Source: Gigaspora rosea (lineage: Eukaryota; Glomeromycota; Glomeromycetes; Diversisporales; Gigasporaceae). Taken from it: a stretch of DNA of 64,000 nucleotides. The position numbers and the translations under genes were made by a program. Positions 24,651 to 36,884 of this stretch are shown here, piece by piece (position 1 is the first letter of the stretch; the number at the start of each line of letters is the position of its first letter). The stretch spans positions 129,532-193,531 of the forward strand of contig QKWP01000632.1 of assembly GCA_003550325.1 (NCBI GenBank), written 5' to 3'. The notes beneath the pieces are model-generated. The model worked only from the letters and a program-made list of their open reading frames with translations. It did not search any database and had not been told where the DNA came from.

Positions 24651-24918
24651 CCAATAAGTAGTGTTGTCACTTGGACGTTTTTTGGACATTTTGGACATTT
24701 TTTCAAATTAAAATTACTTAAAATTTTATTAAGATAATCTATTTTAATTTTTTTCACCAATGAGTCCAGTACCTAAAAAAATATATAATTATATATTTTT
24801 TTAAATTACTTATTGATTAGTTAAACATGGGACATAGGTTTGGATGATTTTGGACAATCTTGGACGTTGGACAAAAAACATAGTATGGACACGTCCAAGT
24901 AACAACACTGCCAATAAG
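24651..24918. mobile_element. hAT MITE, 252 bp, copy 2
   Basis: The element spans 24659-24910. Ends TAGTGTTGTCACTTGGACG and ACGTCCAAGTAACAACACTG are flanked by a perfect 8-bp duplication CCAATAAG (24651-24658, 24911-24918). Relative to copy 1 at 22398-22649 it is the same family in the opposite orientation and exactly the same length. Confidence 0.95.
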
Positions 24919-25254
24919 AATCAAAATCAGATATAAAATTATATTTAATCATATAATATAAAAAATAAAGTAAAAAAATGCTATTTTCAAAATTATCATA
25001 ATAACTGAAAATTTTAACTATGAAACTACCTTTTTTCTAGCAAAAAAAAATTCCTTGTGAAATTTTACTATATAGTTACCTCTAGTGCTAATTCTTTCAA
25101 AACATTGGATAGTGTATACACAGCACCTGAAAAAGGCCTTAGGTACAAATAGAAGGAAGTCTCTGAAAGTATATAAAAGAAAAAAAAACAGACCTTAATG
25201 ATCTAAAAAGTTATTAAATATTGCATTATCAGATTAGCAAAAAAACAACTTTTT

Positions 25255-26133
25255 ATGAAGTATAAAAAAAAGAAGATAGTACAAAACAGTTTAAATATGA
25301 AGTTCAAGATACTAAAAAACAATATTAAATTATTTAGCAAAGTGTATAAAAAATATAAATACAACCTAAAAAAAAATATAGAGTTAGCAAAGTATGAACC
25401 TATAGCAAAAGTTTGTAAAAAGTTAGAAATAACAAAACAGGAGAAGCCACAATTATAAACAAAAAAATTTTAAAGAAGACAAGAAAGTAAAAACAGTAGT
25501 ACAATCTTTAAATAACAGAAAAAGGAAGAATAGAAGAAGAGGAAATAAGAAAAGAATTAAAAATAAAAGAAAATGCTAATCTCAAATCAAAAAAGAATGA
25601 TAAGACAGTGCAGGACACCTAAAGACATATATAGGTACCAAATTTTTGCCTGCTGTATAACATAAATCTAGACTTTTGATTGGTCAAATTCTGTATAACT
25701 AAGCTAAAATTAATTTTATTAATAAAATTTATATGTTTTTTATTTTTTTATATTAGATACCAAATTTTTGAATTATATATATAAGTAACTTTAATTAATA
25801 TTACATTTTCAAAACTAAATAAAAAATAAAAATTTTTTATAAAATTTATAGTTTAACTAAAATTCTATCAATTATATAAAAAATTTTTTGCATTGGTTTA
25901 TTTTTTAAAAAGTTATATCAATTTAAAATTTCATAGCTTTTGGTGTCCTGCACTGTAGCTTATTAGATAAATATAGTAATAAAATTATATCAGATAGACT
26001 AATAATAGATCAAAAAAGAGAGAAATTGGTGAAGAAGAAATAAAAAAAGCAGCAAATTACTTTTATAAACAGTACAAGAAAAAAATGGTTAGACCAAGGA
26101 GTATGAATAAAAGATGGACCCCGAAATATATAT
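25255..26133 (+). pseudogene. Lysine-rich coding relic, interrupted by a MITE
   Basis: Coding-like sequence lies on both sides of an inserted element at 25605-25956. On the left, a 67-codon Lys-rich frame (25255-25458) is followed by further Lys/Glu-rich sequence. On the right, 26022-26133 reads EIGEEEIKKAANYFYKQYKK then KMVRPRSMNKRW in one frame. The preceding residues (ISDRLIIDQKRE) are in another frame, so at least one frameshift exists. I do not recognise the family. A transposon-encoded protein is plausible given the LINE relic 0.6 kb away on the other strand. No intact gene is claimed. Confidence 0.35.
25605..25956. mobile_element. MITE with ACAGTGCAGGACACC ends
   Basis: 352-bp element with 15-bp inverted ends ACAGTGCAGGACACC/GGTGTCCTGCACTGT. 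No exact target duplication could be read. Its interior (GGTACCAAATTTTTG...CTGTATAACATAA) resembles sequence at 44153-44400. Confidence 0.75.
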
Positions 26134-26703
26134 AAATAGGTCAGATATTAGTTTGCTTATTTTTGGTGGTTTTTTTTTAAGCAGTCTTGTTTTTATTAAT
26201 TATTTGAACTACAAAGTAAATTACACTATTGTATATTCTACCAGTTTATTGTTCTATCTAATAATGACTCACCAAGCTAATGCCCAATACGACCTGCCAA
26301 AACAACTTTTTGTTTCACTTCGGATTCTTAACTTGCTAAGAATTTTGTAATCTTTATGATTAGCCCCCAATGATCATTAACTGGCCATTGTATACTTTGT
26401 CAAGAATGCTTAACAATTCATTTGTTTGACTTTGAGCAAACAAGACCATGCTAGTTTCTTTTCCCACACTATCCAATTTTTAACTATACTTTTTTTCATT
26501 TTCACAATCTTATTTTTTTCTTTCTTCTTCTTAAGTTTTCATTTTTGACCACTTTCCGTTTTCGTTCTCCTACAAGGTCTCTTGTTCTCTTTTCCACAAG
26601 TGATCTTTTTTTTCAGCTCTTTGCTTCTTCTCTTTTTGTGCCTCTTGTCTTCTTTTGAGATACCTCTGGCTTTTTTCCAGTCTACTAGTAATTCACAATG
26701 GAA

Positions 26704-27990
26704 GTTTCAAATATGCTTGTGGAACTGTTTCTTAAAGCGTTTGACTATAGCCTGTATGTATCTAGATGTTCTGTTTGCATAGCCGGTCACATACTTTACT
26801 TTCTCAATAACTGGCTTGGTTACCAAACCCCGAATAAGTTCTTTTCTTATATTGGATTTTTCTCTTTGCTGTACTCTGAAAACTATGTTCCTTATAGTCG
26901 CCAAGTTCAGTTGTTTGTTGTCCAACTCTGCTAGTTTTTTGATAAGTTCATTTATTTCCTTTTCGAGAATGTCCCAAAGTGGCTATAGCACTGAGCATTC
27001 AGCTAGGTGGTCCATAGTTTCTATTTCCCTCCAACAAATAACACAAGTATCATTACTATATAAACTACTTTTTCTTCTATTTAGTACTTGCATCGTAGAT
27101 AACAAATTATTTAAATATTTAACTCTAAAAATCCAATCCCTATTCTTCTTACTACTTTTGCATTTCTGGCCCTTAACTCTTCCAATATCACTCTATACCT
27201 CTTTTCAAGTCACTGTGCTTTCCTCCTCTTTCGCATTTACCCATTTCATGATACTTTTTAGATGTGACTATTCTATGTCTATGCTGACTTTTGTAAGCTG
27301 CGTAATAAAACTTCTTGTACTATTATCAACTCTGATGTCCTTCTATTTCAGCTTAGTACACGCTCTTTATTCTATGGCCATTTGGGCAATAAAATCCTAT
27401 TACTTAATGTGCCCTCTCTAGAATTTGTCAGCTTTTTCATTTTTAGTGATTCCGCTATGTCCTTTCACTTTCCTAAGTCTTAGTTTTAGCTCCTTAATTT
27501 GTATTAATTTGTTTATGTATTCCAGCAGATATAAATTTTCCTTTTAAGTATTTCACTATTTTTCTCTTTGTTTTGCCTACCTGAATTGCCTGAATTGCCG
27601 CTGCACTGTCCATGCATATAGTTACTGAAACTTTCATTAATGCAATAAGCAGAGCCAACTATATAGCTACAAGTTCCACATAGAGGAGGGCCAATCTCTA
27701 ATGGTATCTTGAAACTTCGCAATTTTCTGCCTAAGTGCTTTTTCCTTTTCACTTTTTATAGCTACCCAACCTAGGCACATTCTCCTTTTCTCAGAATCTT
27801 CTTCACTGTTTAAAAGTAAGCCATCAGTATAGAAGCAAATTGATTCTTAGAGTACCAGACCTTGTGCAATTTCGCTAAGTTCCCTTTGGCTTTAGAGCTT
27901 TGAGAGAACTTTCGATCAGTTCTCTTTTTATCATGTAAACTGCAATGCTCTTGAGTTGCTATTCGTTTGCTTCTATGTTTGCGATATCTG
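26704..27990 (-). pseudogene. Decayed LINE ORF 3' end: RNase H and zinc motif
   Basis: Reading on minus, fragments of an RNase H domain appear in several frames. CFYTDG is at about 27821-27835 (first catalytic Asp). LLYVELVAI is at about 27662-27688 (Glu at 27674-27676). VTICMDSAAAIQAIQ is near 27590-27625 (second Asp). KVKGHSGITKNEKADK is at about 27424-27470 (last Asp at 27427-27429). Downstream, VKYLNNLLSTMQVLNRRKSS leads into CVICWREIETMDHLAEC (26995-27045), a Cys-Cys-His-Cys zinc motif, then a 72-codon tail ending at 26707. Stops and frameshifts separate the pieces, so it is non-functional. The order RNase H then zinc motif fits the C-terminus of a non-LTR retrotransposon polyprotein. 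No reverse transcriptase region remains upstream. The long forward frames at 26582-27421 are antisense shadows. Confidence 0.8.
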
Positions 27991-29285
27991 TTTTTCTCTT
28001 ACTAATTTAGTTATAATAAAACATATTAATATGGTTAGTAACAAAAAGAATTTAGAAGCATTTTAGCAAAAATCTACCATATAAGCATGAAATAACGCTC
28101 AGGAACATTATTTTGAAATCTGGGATAGCATCTAGTGTCTCAAATTAGCGTCCCAAATTATTAATAGCTTTTTGAAAATGTAATGTTTCATTAAAAAATC
28201 ACCTTAAAACCATTTCTAGCTTCGAAGAATCGTTTATATTCACTGTGCAAAAATAATAAAAAATAATCAGCATCCTTGAGAACTTCACTCAAAAGTGAAT
28301 ATTTTTACATTTAATGCTAGTACATAGTCATATTACTACAGTACATAGGCTGCCGTCAATAGAAATCAAGCAGTTTGAGTATATGAACTTTATATATACA
28401 ATATTGGGCGAACGATGAAAAATTAACAGGACATCGGAGTTATGTCACCCATGTGCTGCATTGCAGCACATGCATGACATTAAACTCCAATGGATGAAAA
28501 AATTTTCTTGTTATTTGTCGTGGCAGATAATATGACCATGTGGTGTTTTTCCTGTGATGTTTTTGCATAAACGATTACGTAATATCATGAAATGAATAAT
28601 AAAGAAAATCATACCAAAAAAATTCACATGATCATGTAAATGCTGGATAATGTTTCATAATTGTAGGCTAAAATCATATCGAATCTTTAAAAAATGACAT
28701 GATGATTAAAAATAAAATTGAATTACTTTAATTACTTTTCAAAATATAATGATAATAATATATAAGTTATGTTCTGCAATTTTGAATTGATCTACGTAAT
28801 TCTTAAATTTACTTAGAATTATTAAATTTTATTATGCTATGTACAAATATATTACGTATTACATATGCCATATTAATAAAAATAAAATAAAGCTTTCGAA
28901 TGTTTAATTTTAAACAAATCTTTTCATTTTTCATTATTAATTTCTTAATATAGAATGATATAACTTTCTGGCTCATAAAATCTTTGAACGAATATTAGAA
29001 ACTTTATTCGTCAAAGGAAAAACAACCGTTCTTTAATAAATCGAAATAAATATAATTAATGTTTAACTGCACTTAAAAATCCAAGCGATTCATATAACCC
29101 AAATTTAAAATATTGAATAACTCATAATTTGAAAATATTAAAAAATTTTATAAGATAGTTTGTGCTATGCACCAAGTAACAAAACATGCAAGTCAAGACA
29201 AAAACCTAGTGAAAAGTTTTTTTTTTTTACTATGCTTGTGTTTTTTTTTATGATAATAAAATTTTAACATTATCTTGCAAATAGC
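27991..29285. other. Intergenic stretch with repeat fragments
   Basis: It contains one end of the GTCAATAGAAATCAAGCAG MITE family (about 28350-28372) and a near-perfect 23-bp palindrome centred at 28461. A relic of the AATAACGCTC family lies near 28089. The rest is A+T-rich and featureless. Confidence 0.5.
28450..28472. repeat. 23-bp palindrome
   Basis: CATGTGCTGCA and TGCAGCACATG are exact reverse complements around a single central base. It could form a hairpin or a symmetric protein site, and lies in a larger imperfect inverted repeat (GACATCGGAGTTATGTCA ... TGACATTAAACTCC). Confidence 0.7.
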
Positions 29286-29290
29286 AGTTG

Positions 29291-29605
29291 ATGAAGCTAT
29301 TCATGAATAGAGTCACATTAGCCTTGGAAATTATTGAAATCGTCAATTCAGATGTGAAAGTTGACATTGCACTTTGCAAGAAAAGAGGAGTAGTAGGCTC
29401 AAAAGAAGTAATTTACTATGCACAAGACGATATGAGTGCGTTCTATACGGTTAATTTATTTATGCAAATGAACATTTATGATATAATTATTATTATTAAT
29501 GATCATATAATTTTTATCACTTGGTCATATAATTTTAACTTTTTTAATTTTATGCATATCTGCATATTTGTGATAATTCTTTTTTGTGTATTTATTAGTT
29601 TGTAA
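29291..29605 (+). CDS. Possible small exon or relic ORF, unrecognised
   Basis: From ATG at 29291 the first 60 or so residues have mixed, protein-like composition (TLALEIIEIVNSDVKVDIAL, KKRGVVGSKEVIYYAQDD). The distal part becomes Ile/Phe-rich as random A+T-rich frames do. A T-rich tract and TTGCAAATAG just before the start could be a splice acceptor, so this may be an internal exon or a decayed fragment rather than a complete gene. No domain is recognised. Confidence 0.25.
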   Translation: MKLFMNRVTLALEIIEIVNSDVKVDIALCKKRGVVGSKEVIYYAQDDMSAFYTVNLFMQMNIYDIIIIINDHIIFITWSYNFNFFNFMHICIFVIILFCVFISL

Positions 29606-31320
29606 GCTTTTTTATTTCGTTTTCAATTAGATAAATTTTTAAAATTATGCATTTTGATTGGTTAATCACGCGTTATTTGAAAATATTCGGTTCCAAAAAT
29701 CAGTGCGTGTGCTCGAAATAACGCGCAGATAAGCGCTTGTAGGTAAAATTTTTTACGAGATCATACTACTTTAAAAATCGATTTTTACACAAACATAAGT
29801 ATCACTCTGATGAAACTTAATATTTTTTACAAAATTGTAAAGATTCGCTAGTTCAATTGAATGGACTTTTGCTTTACATTCTCTTTATGTTCCTTTAATG
29901 CTAAGAAGCGTTTTTAATATTCAAGTTTTCACTAATCATACTTCAAAATATTAATGATAGAGAGCAATAGATAAAATAAATTATAGTTATAGTTAAATTT
30001 ACTTACCTTTATATTTATACTATATTTATAATGATATATCTGCAAATATTGATTCTATGTTTCTTCCTGTCGATATGATAAACTATAGCAATTTTTTCCT
30101 CACTTGTTGATGGGTATTCGACTGAAGTTAATGAATGAATTATTTCTTTAACGGTAAATGTTTTGTATGATATAATTCCAAACGTTCTATTTTAGATGAA
30201 GATCTAGAGGCTCTCGGAAAAGAATCATCTTCAAATGTATTCAATACCAAAGTTTTCAATTTTCATTAAAGGAATTATTGCTCTGAGAAAATTTTACTTT
30301 TTATTAGTTCCGCTAGAATTATTTTCTTCGCAAATTCTCTTCATCAAAAAAGCTATAAATTGATAATATAGACTTGTCGTCAGAACTATCATCCGAAGGT
30401 ATCAACATTTATTTATAGGCATTTTAAAACTGATTTAAGTTTTCAAAAAGAGAAAAAATTCATCGTTACGATCACCGCATTTGCTATTTAATGCCATATT
30501 AGACTTCAGTTTTTAAATTATCAACCAATTAAATTGGGCCCAAGATTATAAGTTTAAAAGCCCGAAGTCTAGTTTTCTTTAATGTCATGCTTGTATAATT
30601 TTATATGCATTTGTATATAACGGTAATTTGTCCAGTATTGGTGTTATCCGCTATTATCCAACAATTTATGATCATGATTCGTAGGGAGTTATTGACTGAG
30701 TTTTAATTCGAATTATTGATGGGTAGGTTCAAGAACAGTGAACCCAGTGCAGGGACGATGATATATTGTGATTTACAAAATACCACAAACGTCACATAAT
30801 TTTGTGATAGTCACAAAATTTGTGTAGTTCCGCCACAAAATTTCACAAAATTCGACCAAAATTTTTTTTAAATATATATGCACATAATTTCACAACAAAA
30901 CACTCATGAACAGATATTTATTGCAAATTAGAAATTGATAATATTAATGAAAATGAATTGAGTGTATATTGGAATAATTTAGCAACTTGTTTGCCTATTC
31001 TTTTTCAATTATATTTGGTTTACCCTTATTAAGCTGTTCTGTTGATCCTTATATAACACCCTTTTAGAAAATGATCCAAAATTATCTAAAGAATCATTCA
31101 AACAATTATTAATGATGCATTTCAACTAGGGCTGTTAAATTTCATGTAAGTTATATGTATAAACTCAAAATAACAATTTTATAAAATTTGACCTAAATTT
31201 TATACCTACTATGATTTGGTTTTAATTGGTTATTTGTTTAGCCATTGAGGCTGGGTCAAGTTGATGTTAATGCTGCTAGAAATTGTTATATGATTTGGCC
31301 AACTTTAATACCTATTTTGT
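29606..31320. other. A+T-rich intergenic stretch
   Basis: A relic carrying CTCGAAATAACGCGCAG lies near 29708. A cluster of CACAAAATTT units is at 30770-30860, repeated more weakly near 32045-32110. No gene was found. Confidence 0.45.
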
Positions 31321-31323
31321 AAC

Positions 31324-31827
31324 TTAAGGGTAGAATACTAGTAGAATATATGTAGATCAATTTTATATATACATGGCAAATCAAATCCTTTAAAAATTTT
31401 TGAGAACACAATTAATTTTTTCAAAATTTTATATTTTGTAAATTAAAATATGTTCTTTCTAAAGATATGAATTTTAATAAACAAATTATTTTAAAAAAGT
31501 ATGATTGTATGCATCATAAAGTTTGCCACAGTAGCCTCAAATTTGCTGTAGTAAACAAAATTATTAATTTTGATTGGTTAGATTATATGATCATTATATA
31601 ATTTTCATAAACAAAAAATCAATATCCAATCTTTAACTACATGCTTTTTAGCAAATATCTAACCAATTTTAATGATTTTACTACCATTAGGATCACAAAT
31701 ACCTATTTTACAACTTATATAATAAATTTTAAAATAACTTACTTAATAAGATTTTTTTTAATCTTAAAAAGAAAATTTTTGCCATCAAAATTATATGATA
31801 AATAATCTATATATACTCTACCCTTAA
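31324..31827. mobile_element. MITE with TTAAGGGTAGA ends
   Basis: Left TTAAGGGTAGAATA and right TCTACCCTTAA are inverted and enclose 504 bp. TTAA at both borders could be a piggyBac-style duplication or part of the ends. Single ends of the same family are seen near 19227, 24015, 24355 and 33674. Confidence 0.6.
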
Positions 31828-32202
31828 ATATTGGCACAGGTAAGTTATAGTAAACTAGTAAATTTACTATAATTTACTATGTAAAGTATATTGTCAAATA
31901 AGTTATAATTATTCTAATTTCAACTGGGATTAAGAAATCTTATAGAATTTTTGTTATACAGTATTTTGCTTATTTTTTTAAAAAAATTTTAAAATTTTTA
32001 TATTGAATTTTTTTATAGTATAAATAAAAAATATTTTATTTATTATCATAAAATTTTACAAAATTCTAATTAACCCACAAAATCGCTTCAAATTGATCCA
32101 CAGCAAATTACAAAAATTATTTTATACTGTTGTTATACTTTATTTTTATTAGTATTATTATTTTATCATTATATATTTCTTACTTTGGTATAATTGGCTA
32201 AT

Positions 32203-32347
32203 TAGATCTTCAAACAGGTGATTAGATCTCCAAATAGGTGATCAAGTTTCCAAGCAGGTGATTAAGTCTCCAAATAATTAATCAAGTCTCCATATGTGTG
32301 ATTAAGTTTTTAAACAGGTGATTGACTCCAATCAAGTGATTAAATCT
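32203..32347. repeat. 20-bp minisatellite, about 7 units
   Basis: Tandem diverged units of CTCCAAATAGGTGATTAAGT (for example 32229-32268). Units alternate CTCC and TTTC/TTTT starts. Confidence 0.85.
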
Positions 32348-32434
32348 TTTATATAAATTAAAAATATATAAAGGTTTAGTTTCAGCTTATAAAGAAGAAA
32401 ACAGTAAAAAAGTAGTTAATAGTTGTAGATATTA

Positions 32435-32695
32435 TTTAGTATTCATCGGCAAATTTTATATATAGATATATTTCAATTACTAATCGGTAAGATATATATC
32501 GATACTAAATACCCACTGCCGATTTTTATTAATAGTGATAGTAATCAATATATATCTGATTATTAGATATATATTGATTATTATCACTATCGATAGAAAT
32601 CAGCAGGGGCATTTAGTATCGATATATATCTTACCAGGTTAGTAATCAACATATATCTATATATAAAATTTGTCGATTAATCGATATATATCTGA
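32435..32695. repeat. Long palindrome (foldback), about 260 bp
   Basis: Left sequence AATTTTATATATAGATATAT...GGTAAGATATATATCGATAC is mirrored on the right by GTATCGATATATATCTTACC...ATATATCTATATATAAAATT. The centre lies near 32553. The arms are mostly A+T. Confidence 0.75.
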
Positions 32696-33006
32696 TATGA
32701 TATTAATTAATAATTATTATATTCACAAGTTTTCACAATTTAATATAAAATTTATTTTTTATTTATTATTATGGGCCAGTGCGAAAATGTAGATACCTGA
32801 AAACTAAAAGTTATTTTGTCTACATATAAAAGTACTTCAGTTTTACTATTTAATTATAATTTTTTTATATCTTATAAAGAAAGATCTAAGCTACATTTTG
32901 ATATAATTTTTATATCATTTTATAATAAGTTTATTTTATAATAAATTTTTTAAAAATTTTATTTTTAAAAAAAAAAAAAAAAATTTTTTTTTTAAAAAAA
33001 AATTAT

Positions 33007-33620
33007 TTTCGCCACCAATATGCAACTTTATAAACTTGTACTATGCAACTGCATTGCCATATATATGCAAAATATACAGTTAAAATTTTAACTTAATTGG
33101 ATCAGTGGTTGTTAAAATATAAATTAAACCTAATTTATTTTAACAAAGTTTTATATATAACTATATATAGTAATTTTATATATAGTAATTATTATTAAAT
33201 ATTTAAAAATTTATATTTTAACAACTACTAATTCAATTAAGCTAAAATTTTAACTATATATTTAGCATATATATAACAATATACTTGTACAATAAAAACT
33301 TACAAAATTGTAAATTAGTAACAAAAATATAGTTATGATATTTTTAAAAGCTATTTTTTTGCATTTTTTAATAAAAATACTAAATTTTAAAAACATTATT
33401 ACACAACAATATGTATATAAAAAGATAATAAATTTTATATTAATAGATTGCTTAGAACTTGGTTTATTTAGTACAAAAAATTATAAATAGATAATTAAAA
33501 ATTAAAAACTTTAATATATAGAGAAATTAATTATTTAATTTTAATTTATTCATATTTTTGCATTTTACAAATTGAAAAAATAAGTCATAAATAAAAATTT
33601 TTATAGAATTAAAATTTTTT
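33007..33620. repeat. Foldback repeat family G, uninterrupted copy
   Basis: The 33007-33333 part is a foldback with arms around AAAATTTTAACTTAATTGGA and TCAATTAAGCTAAAATTTT. It is followed by 33350-33620. Both parts recur in reverse orientation at 61389-61713 and 59240-59538, where 1.8 kb of other DNA separates them. Confidence 0.75.
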
Positions 33621-34087
33621 AATAAATTTACATTAAAATAAATCCACAGACCTATGTAATAAATAAATGCATTTAAGGGTAGAGGATACGTAGATCATTT
33701 ATCATATGATTTTTGTAGTACAATTTTTTTCTTTTTAAAATTAAAAAAATTTTTATTAAGCAAATAATTTTAAATTTATAATAAAAGGTTGTAGAATAGA
33801 CTTTTCTGATTCTAATGGTGGTAAAATCAGTAATATTGGTTAAATATTTACTAAGAAACATGTACTTGAAAATTGGGTACAGTATCACTATTTGTTTACA
33901 AAAAATCATATGATGATCATATGATATACCCAATCAAAATTAACTATTTTGTGTAACTACGGAGAATTTGGATTGATTACAGAGAACTTTACCATATATA
34001 CAAGTATATTTTTTAAAAAATATTTTATTATTAAAATTTATATTATTAGAAAGAGCATGTTTTAATCTACAAATTACAAAAATTTTA

Positions 34088-34601
34088 NNNNNNNNNNNNN
34101 NNNNNNNNNNNNNNNNNNNNNNNNNNNNNNNNNNNNNNNNNNNNNNNNNNNNNNNNNNNNNNNNNNNNNNNNNNNNNNNNNNNNNNNNNNNNNNNNNNNN
34201 NNNNNNNNNNNNNNNNNNNNNNNNNNNNNNNNNNNNNNNNNNNNNNNNNNNNNNNNNNNNNNNNNNNNNNNNNNNNNNNNNNNNNNNNNNNNNNNNNNNN
34301 NNNNNNNNNNNNNNNNNNNNNNNNNNNNNNNNNNNNNNNNNNNNNNNNNNNNNNNNNNNNNNNNNNNNNNNNNNNNNNNNNNNNNNNNNNNNNNNNNNNN
34401 NNNNNNNNNNNNNNNNNNNNNNNNNNNNNNNNNNNNNNNNNNNNNNNNNNNNNNNNNNNNNNNNNNNNNNNNNNNNNNNNNNNNNNNNNNNNNNNNNNNN
34501 NNNNNNNNNNNNNNNNNNNNNNNNNNNNNNNNNNNNNNNNNNNNNNNNNNNNNNNNNNNNNNNNNNNNNNNNNNNNNNNNNNNNNNNNNNNNNNNNNNNN
34601 N
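34088..34601. other. Assembly gap (514 N)
   Basis: Unknown sequence. Open frames reported across it are meaningless. Confidence 1.
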
Positions 34602-35540
34602 AATAAATAAAATAAAATAAAAGTAAAAAAATAAGTAAAAAAAAACAAACAAAAAACAAAAAAACAAAACTGAAAAAAATAACGAAAAAAACAAAAACAA
34701 AAAAAATAAACTATTATATTTGCTTATATTCACTCATATTCGCTTATATTTAATTAAATTTGTTTATGACTTCTTGCAAAGTACTAGAGATGTTAGAATT
34801 GGTGTTCTTGTAAAGTGCCGGAAAAGTCAAATCATTTTCTTGCAAAGTTCTGAAAGAAGTAAAGAATAAATAAAATAAAATAAAATTAAAAAAATAAGTA
34901 AAAAAAAGAAAACAAACAAAAAACAAAAATGTAAGCAAACTAAATAAAAAAAAACAAAGCCTCAAATCTCCATTTTGAGTTCGTGTTTTCGCAATTCAGA
35001 AATCGTTGAAGGTTTTGCAAAGATTCAGAATAAAATAAATTAATAAAAATAAAAAAAACAAAAACAAAAAACATGAAACGAAAAAATAAATAAAACGAAA
35101 CCTTGCAAAAACTTGCAAAATTTGCGAAAACTTGCATTTTTGAACTTTCGAAATTGCTGAAGAAAGTAGTTGTGTGTTTTTGCAAAGTGTTGAAAGGCTG
35201 AGTTGGCTTGTGCAAAGTGCTGAAAGTCATTGGATTTCTTGCATAGTGCTAGTGGTAAAGTGTAAAAATAAAATAAAAAAAATTAAAAAATAAAAAAAAA
35301 TAGAAATAAAAAAAAACCAAAATGAAACTAAAAAAAATAAAATAAAATCAAACAAAACAAAAGGAAAATGAAAAAACAATGTAAAATCAATATAAGATCT
35401 AAATTATTAACAAAAAAAATAAACAAAGATCTAATCTGATTTTGTACTACAATCATCAAAAATCATCGAAACATTTTAAAAATATTAGTCAAACACATCC
35501 TTGATATAATCCAGGTTACAGATCGTCCTAAAATATTTTG
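34602..35540 (-). repeat. Left arm of a 1-kb inverted duplication
   Basis: Read on minus, this arm follows the same order as 39740-40640 on plus: an ATATCAAGGATGTGTTTGACTA-like block, a block around CAGATTAGATCTTTG, then T-rich runs punctuated by CACTTTGCAAGAA-type modules. A+T-rich low complexity makes the exact borders unclear, and the outer end runs into the gap. Phe-rich frames here are compositional. Confidence 0.65.
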
Positions 35541-35567
35541 AATGTATTCGAAATATTAAAAATAAAA

Positions 35568-35685
35568 AAGAAAAAGAGAGAGAAAAAAAGAGGAGTAAAA
35601 GGAAGAGAGGGGTAAAAAGGGGAGTGAGGAGTAAAAGGAAGAGAGAGATAAAAGAAAGAAAGGGATAAAAGGGAGAGAATGTAAA
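35568..35685. repeat. Polypurine tract with tandem structure
   Basis: Almost pure A+G on the plus strand over about 115 bp, with repeated GGAGTAAAAGGAAGAGAG-type units. Such mirror-like purine tracts can adopt triplex structure, but no function is inferred. Confidence 0.85.
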
Positions 35686-35689
35686 AATC

Positions 35690-36147
35690 ATTCAAAACGG
35701 TCTTTTTTTTTTTAAGTTTTTTGGCACAATTTGTGGTATATATATTCATAATCCTTGGTAGGTTGTGGATTAAATAGGCTTAAAAGATTTTGAACTTTTA
35801 AAAAAATTTTTTTTTTTATCTGGTGATCCGGGTTGAAATTTTTGTAATGTGGTCAAAACACTATGTAATCATTAAAGATCTGCTAATCGTCATATATCGT
35901 TTCAAATAATTAAGATTATAATTGATTTATAGATATATAACGATTTAATATAAAAAATGATATATATTAATTATAGATATATATCAATTTTTATCCAATT
36001 AATTGATATATAATGATATTTTATAATTGATATAAAACGATTAAGTGCTATATATCGATTAATATCTATATATAAAATTTGTTAAGTTATTGTAATTATC
36101 CAATAAATTGATTTATATTAATAAAAAGAACTCTTATTCTATAATAT
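35690..36147. other. A+T-rich stretch
   Basis: Self-complementary TA-rich sequence (ATATATCGATTTAT-like) near 35880-36080, related in style to the palindrome at 32435. No gene. Confidence 0.4.
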
Positions 36148-36487
36148 GGGGCCTTTGCAGTAGAAAGGGCGGATGTGTCAATATATATAATTTTGAGATA
36201 ATTGAATTTAATTACTTTGTTTTGATTTTCGGACTGATCCGGGTTAATCCAAATTCACGATTTTGATTGGTTAAATATAGCATGTGACTAACGGGTATTC
36301 TCGTGATATGCTTGGCTTTGACCTCGCACAACTTTCTTTTTACATTACGTATCTTGATTTTTTATTATGCAAATTGACTTTCATTTATAATTGAAAAATG
36401 TTGATCACATTGAAATTTACTATAATTTAATAAAAACTCATTTTTCCATTTTGGGGTCACATCCGCCCTTTCTACTGCAAAGCCCCC
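36148..36487. mobile_element. MITE with GCAGTAGAAAGGGCGGATGT ends
   Basis: 340-bp element. The left end GGGGCCTTTGCAGTAGAAAG is matched on the right by CTTTCTACTGCAAAGCCCCC. The exact borders are ambiguous because ATAT flanks continue the palindrome. The G-rich ends suggest PIF/Harbinger, but no 3-bp duplication can be fixed. Confidence 0.75.
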
Positions 36488-36521
36488 ATATGTGTATTAG
36501 TTTATTTATTTAAACTATTTA

Positions 36522-36673
36522 ATCTTAACTAGAGTTGCCTGCCATAATTGGTTTTAACAAGTTGCAATATTACAACCTATATGATGTAATATTGCAACCT
36601 ATATGTCATAATATTGCAATCCATATGTTATAAAGGTTGTAATTAATTACGGTAGGCAACTCTGATCTTAACT
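36522..36673. mobile_element. Small MITE with 9-bp duplication
   Basis: The element spans 36531-36664. Ends AGAGTTGCCT/AGGCAACTCT are flanked by ATCTTAACT at 36522-36530 and 36665-36673. A 9-bp duplication suggests the Mutator-like class. The interior has three direct copies of TAATATTGCAAYCYATATG-like units. Confidence 0.75.
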
Positions 36674-36884
36674 GTTAATCATTATTTGTTCACAATTGAA
36701 CTAAACTGGCCCAATTTTATTATCATCATTACAAAATTACACAAAATTATTTTACAAAAAATCTCAAAATTTGTCTTAGAGAGCTTCCAGAAATTAGCTA
36801 ATTTTTGTTTACTATGAGTCTACCACACCTGACACCCAATTAGCCAATCAGATTTTACAATTATTATAAGTTAAATATAATATT

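Noticed and set aside
26582-27421. Long forward frames up to 201 codons
   Set aside because: They are antisense to the decayed LINE RNase H and zinc region read on minus, and have no domain of their own.
33940-34733. Frames of 187-239 codons on minus
   Set aside because: They consist mainly of N from an assembly gap. The ends are low complexity.
34750-35749. Phe/Leu/Ser-rich minus-strand frames
   Set aside because: They are products of A-rich runs and the polypurine tract. No start context, domain or homologous frame in the other arm.
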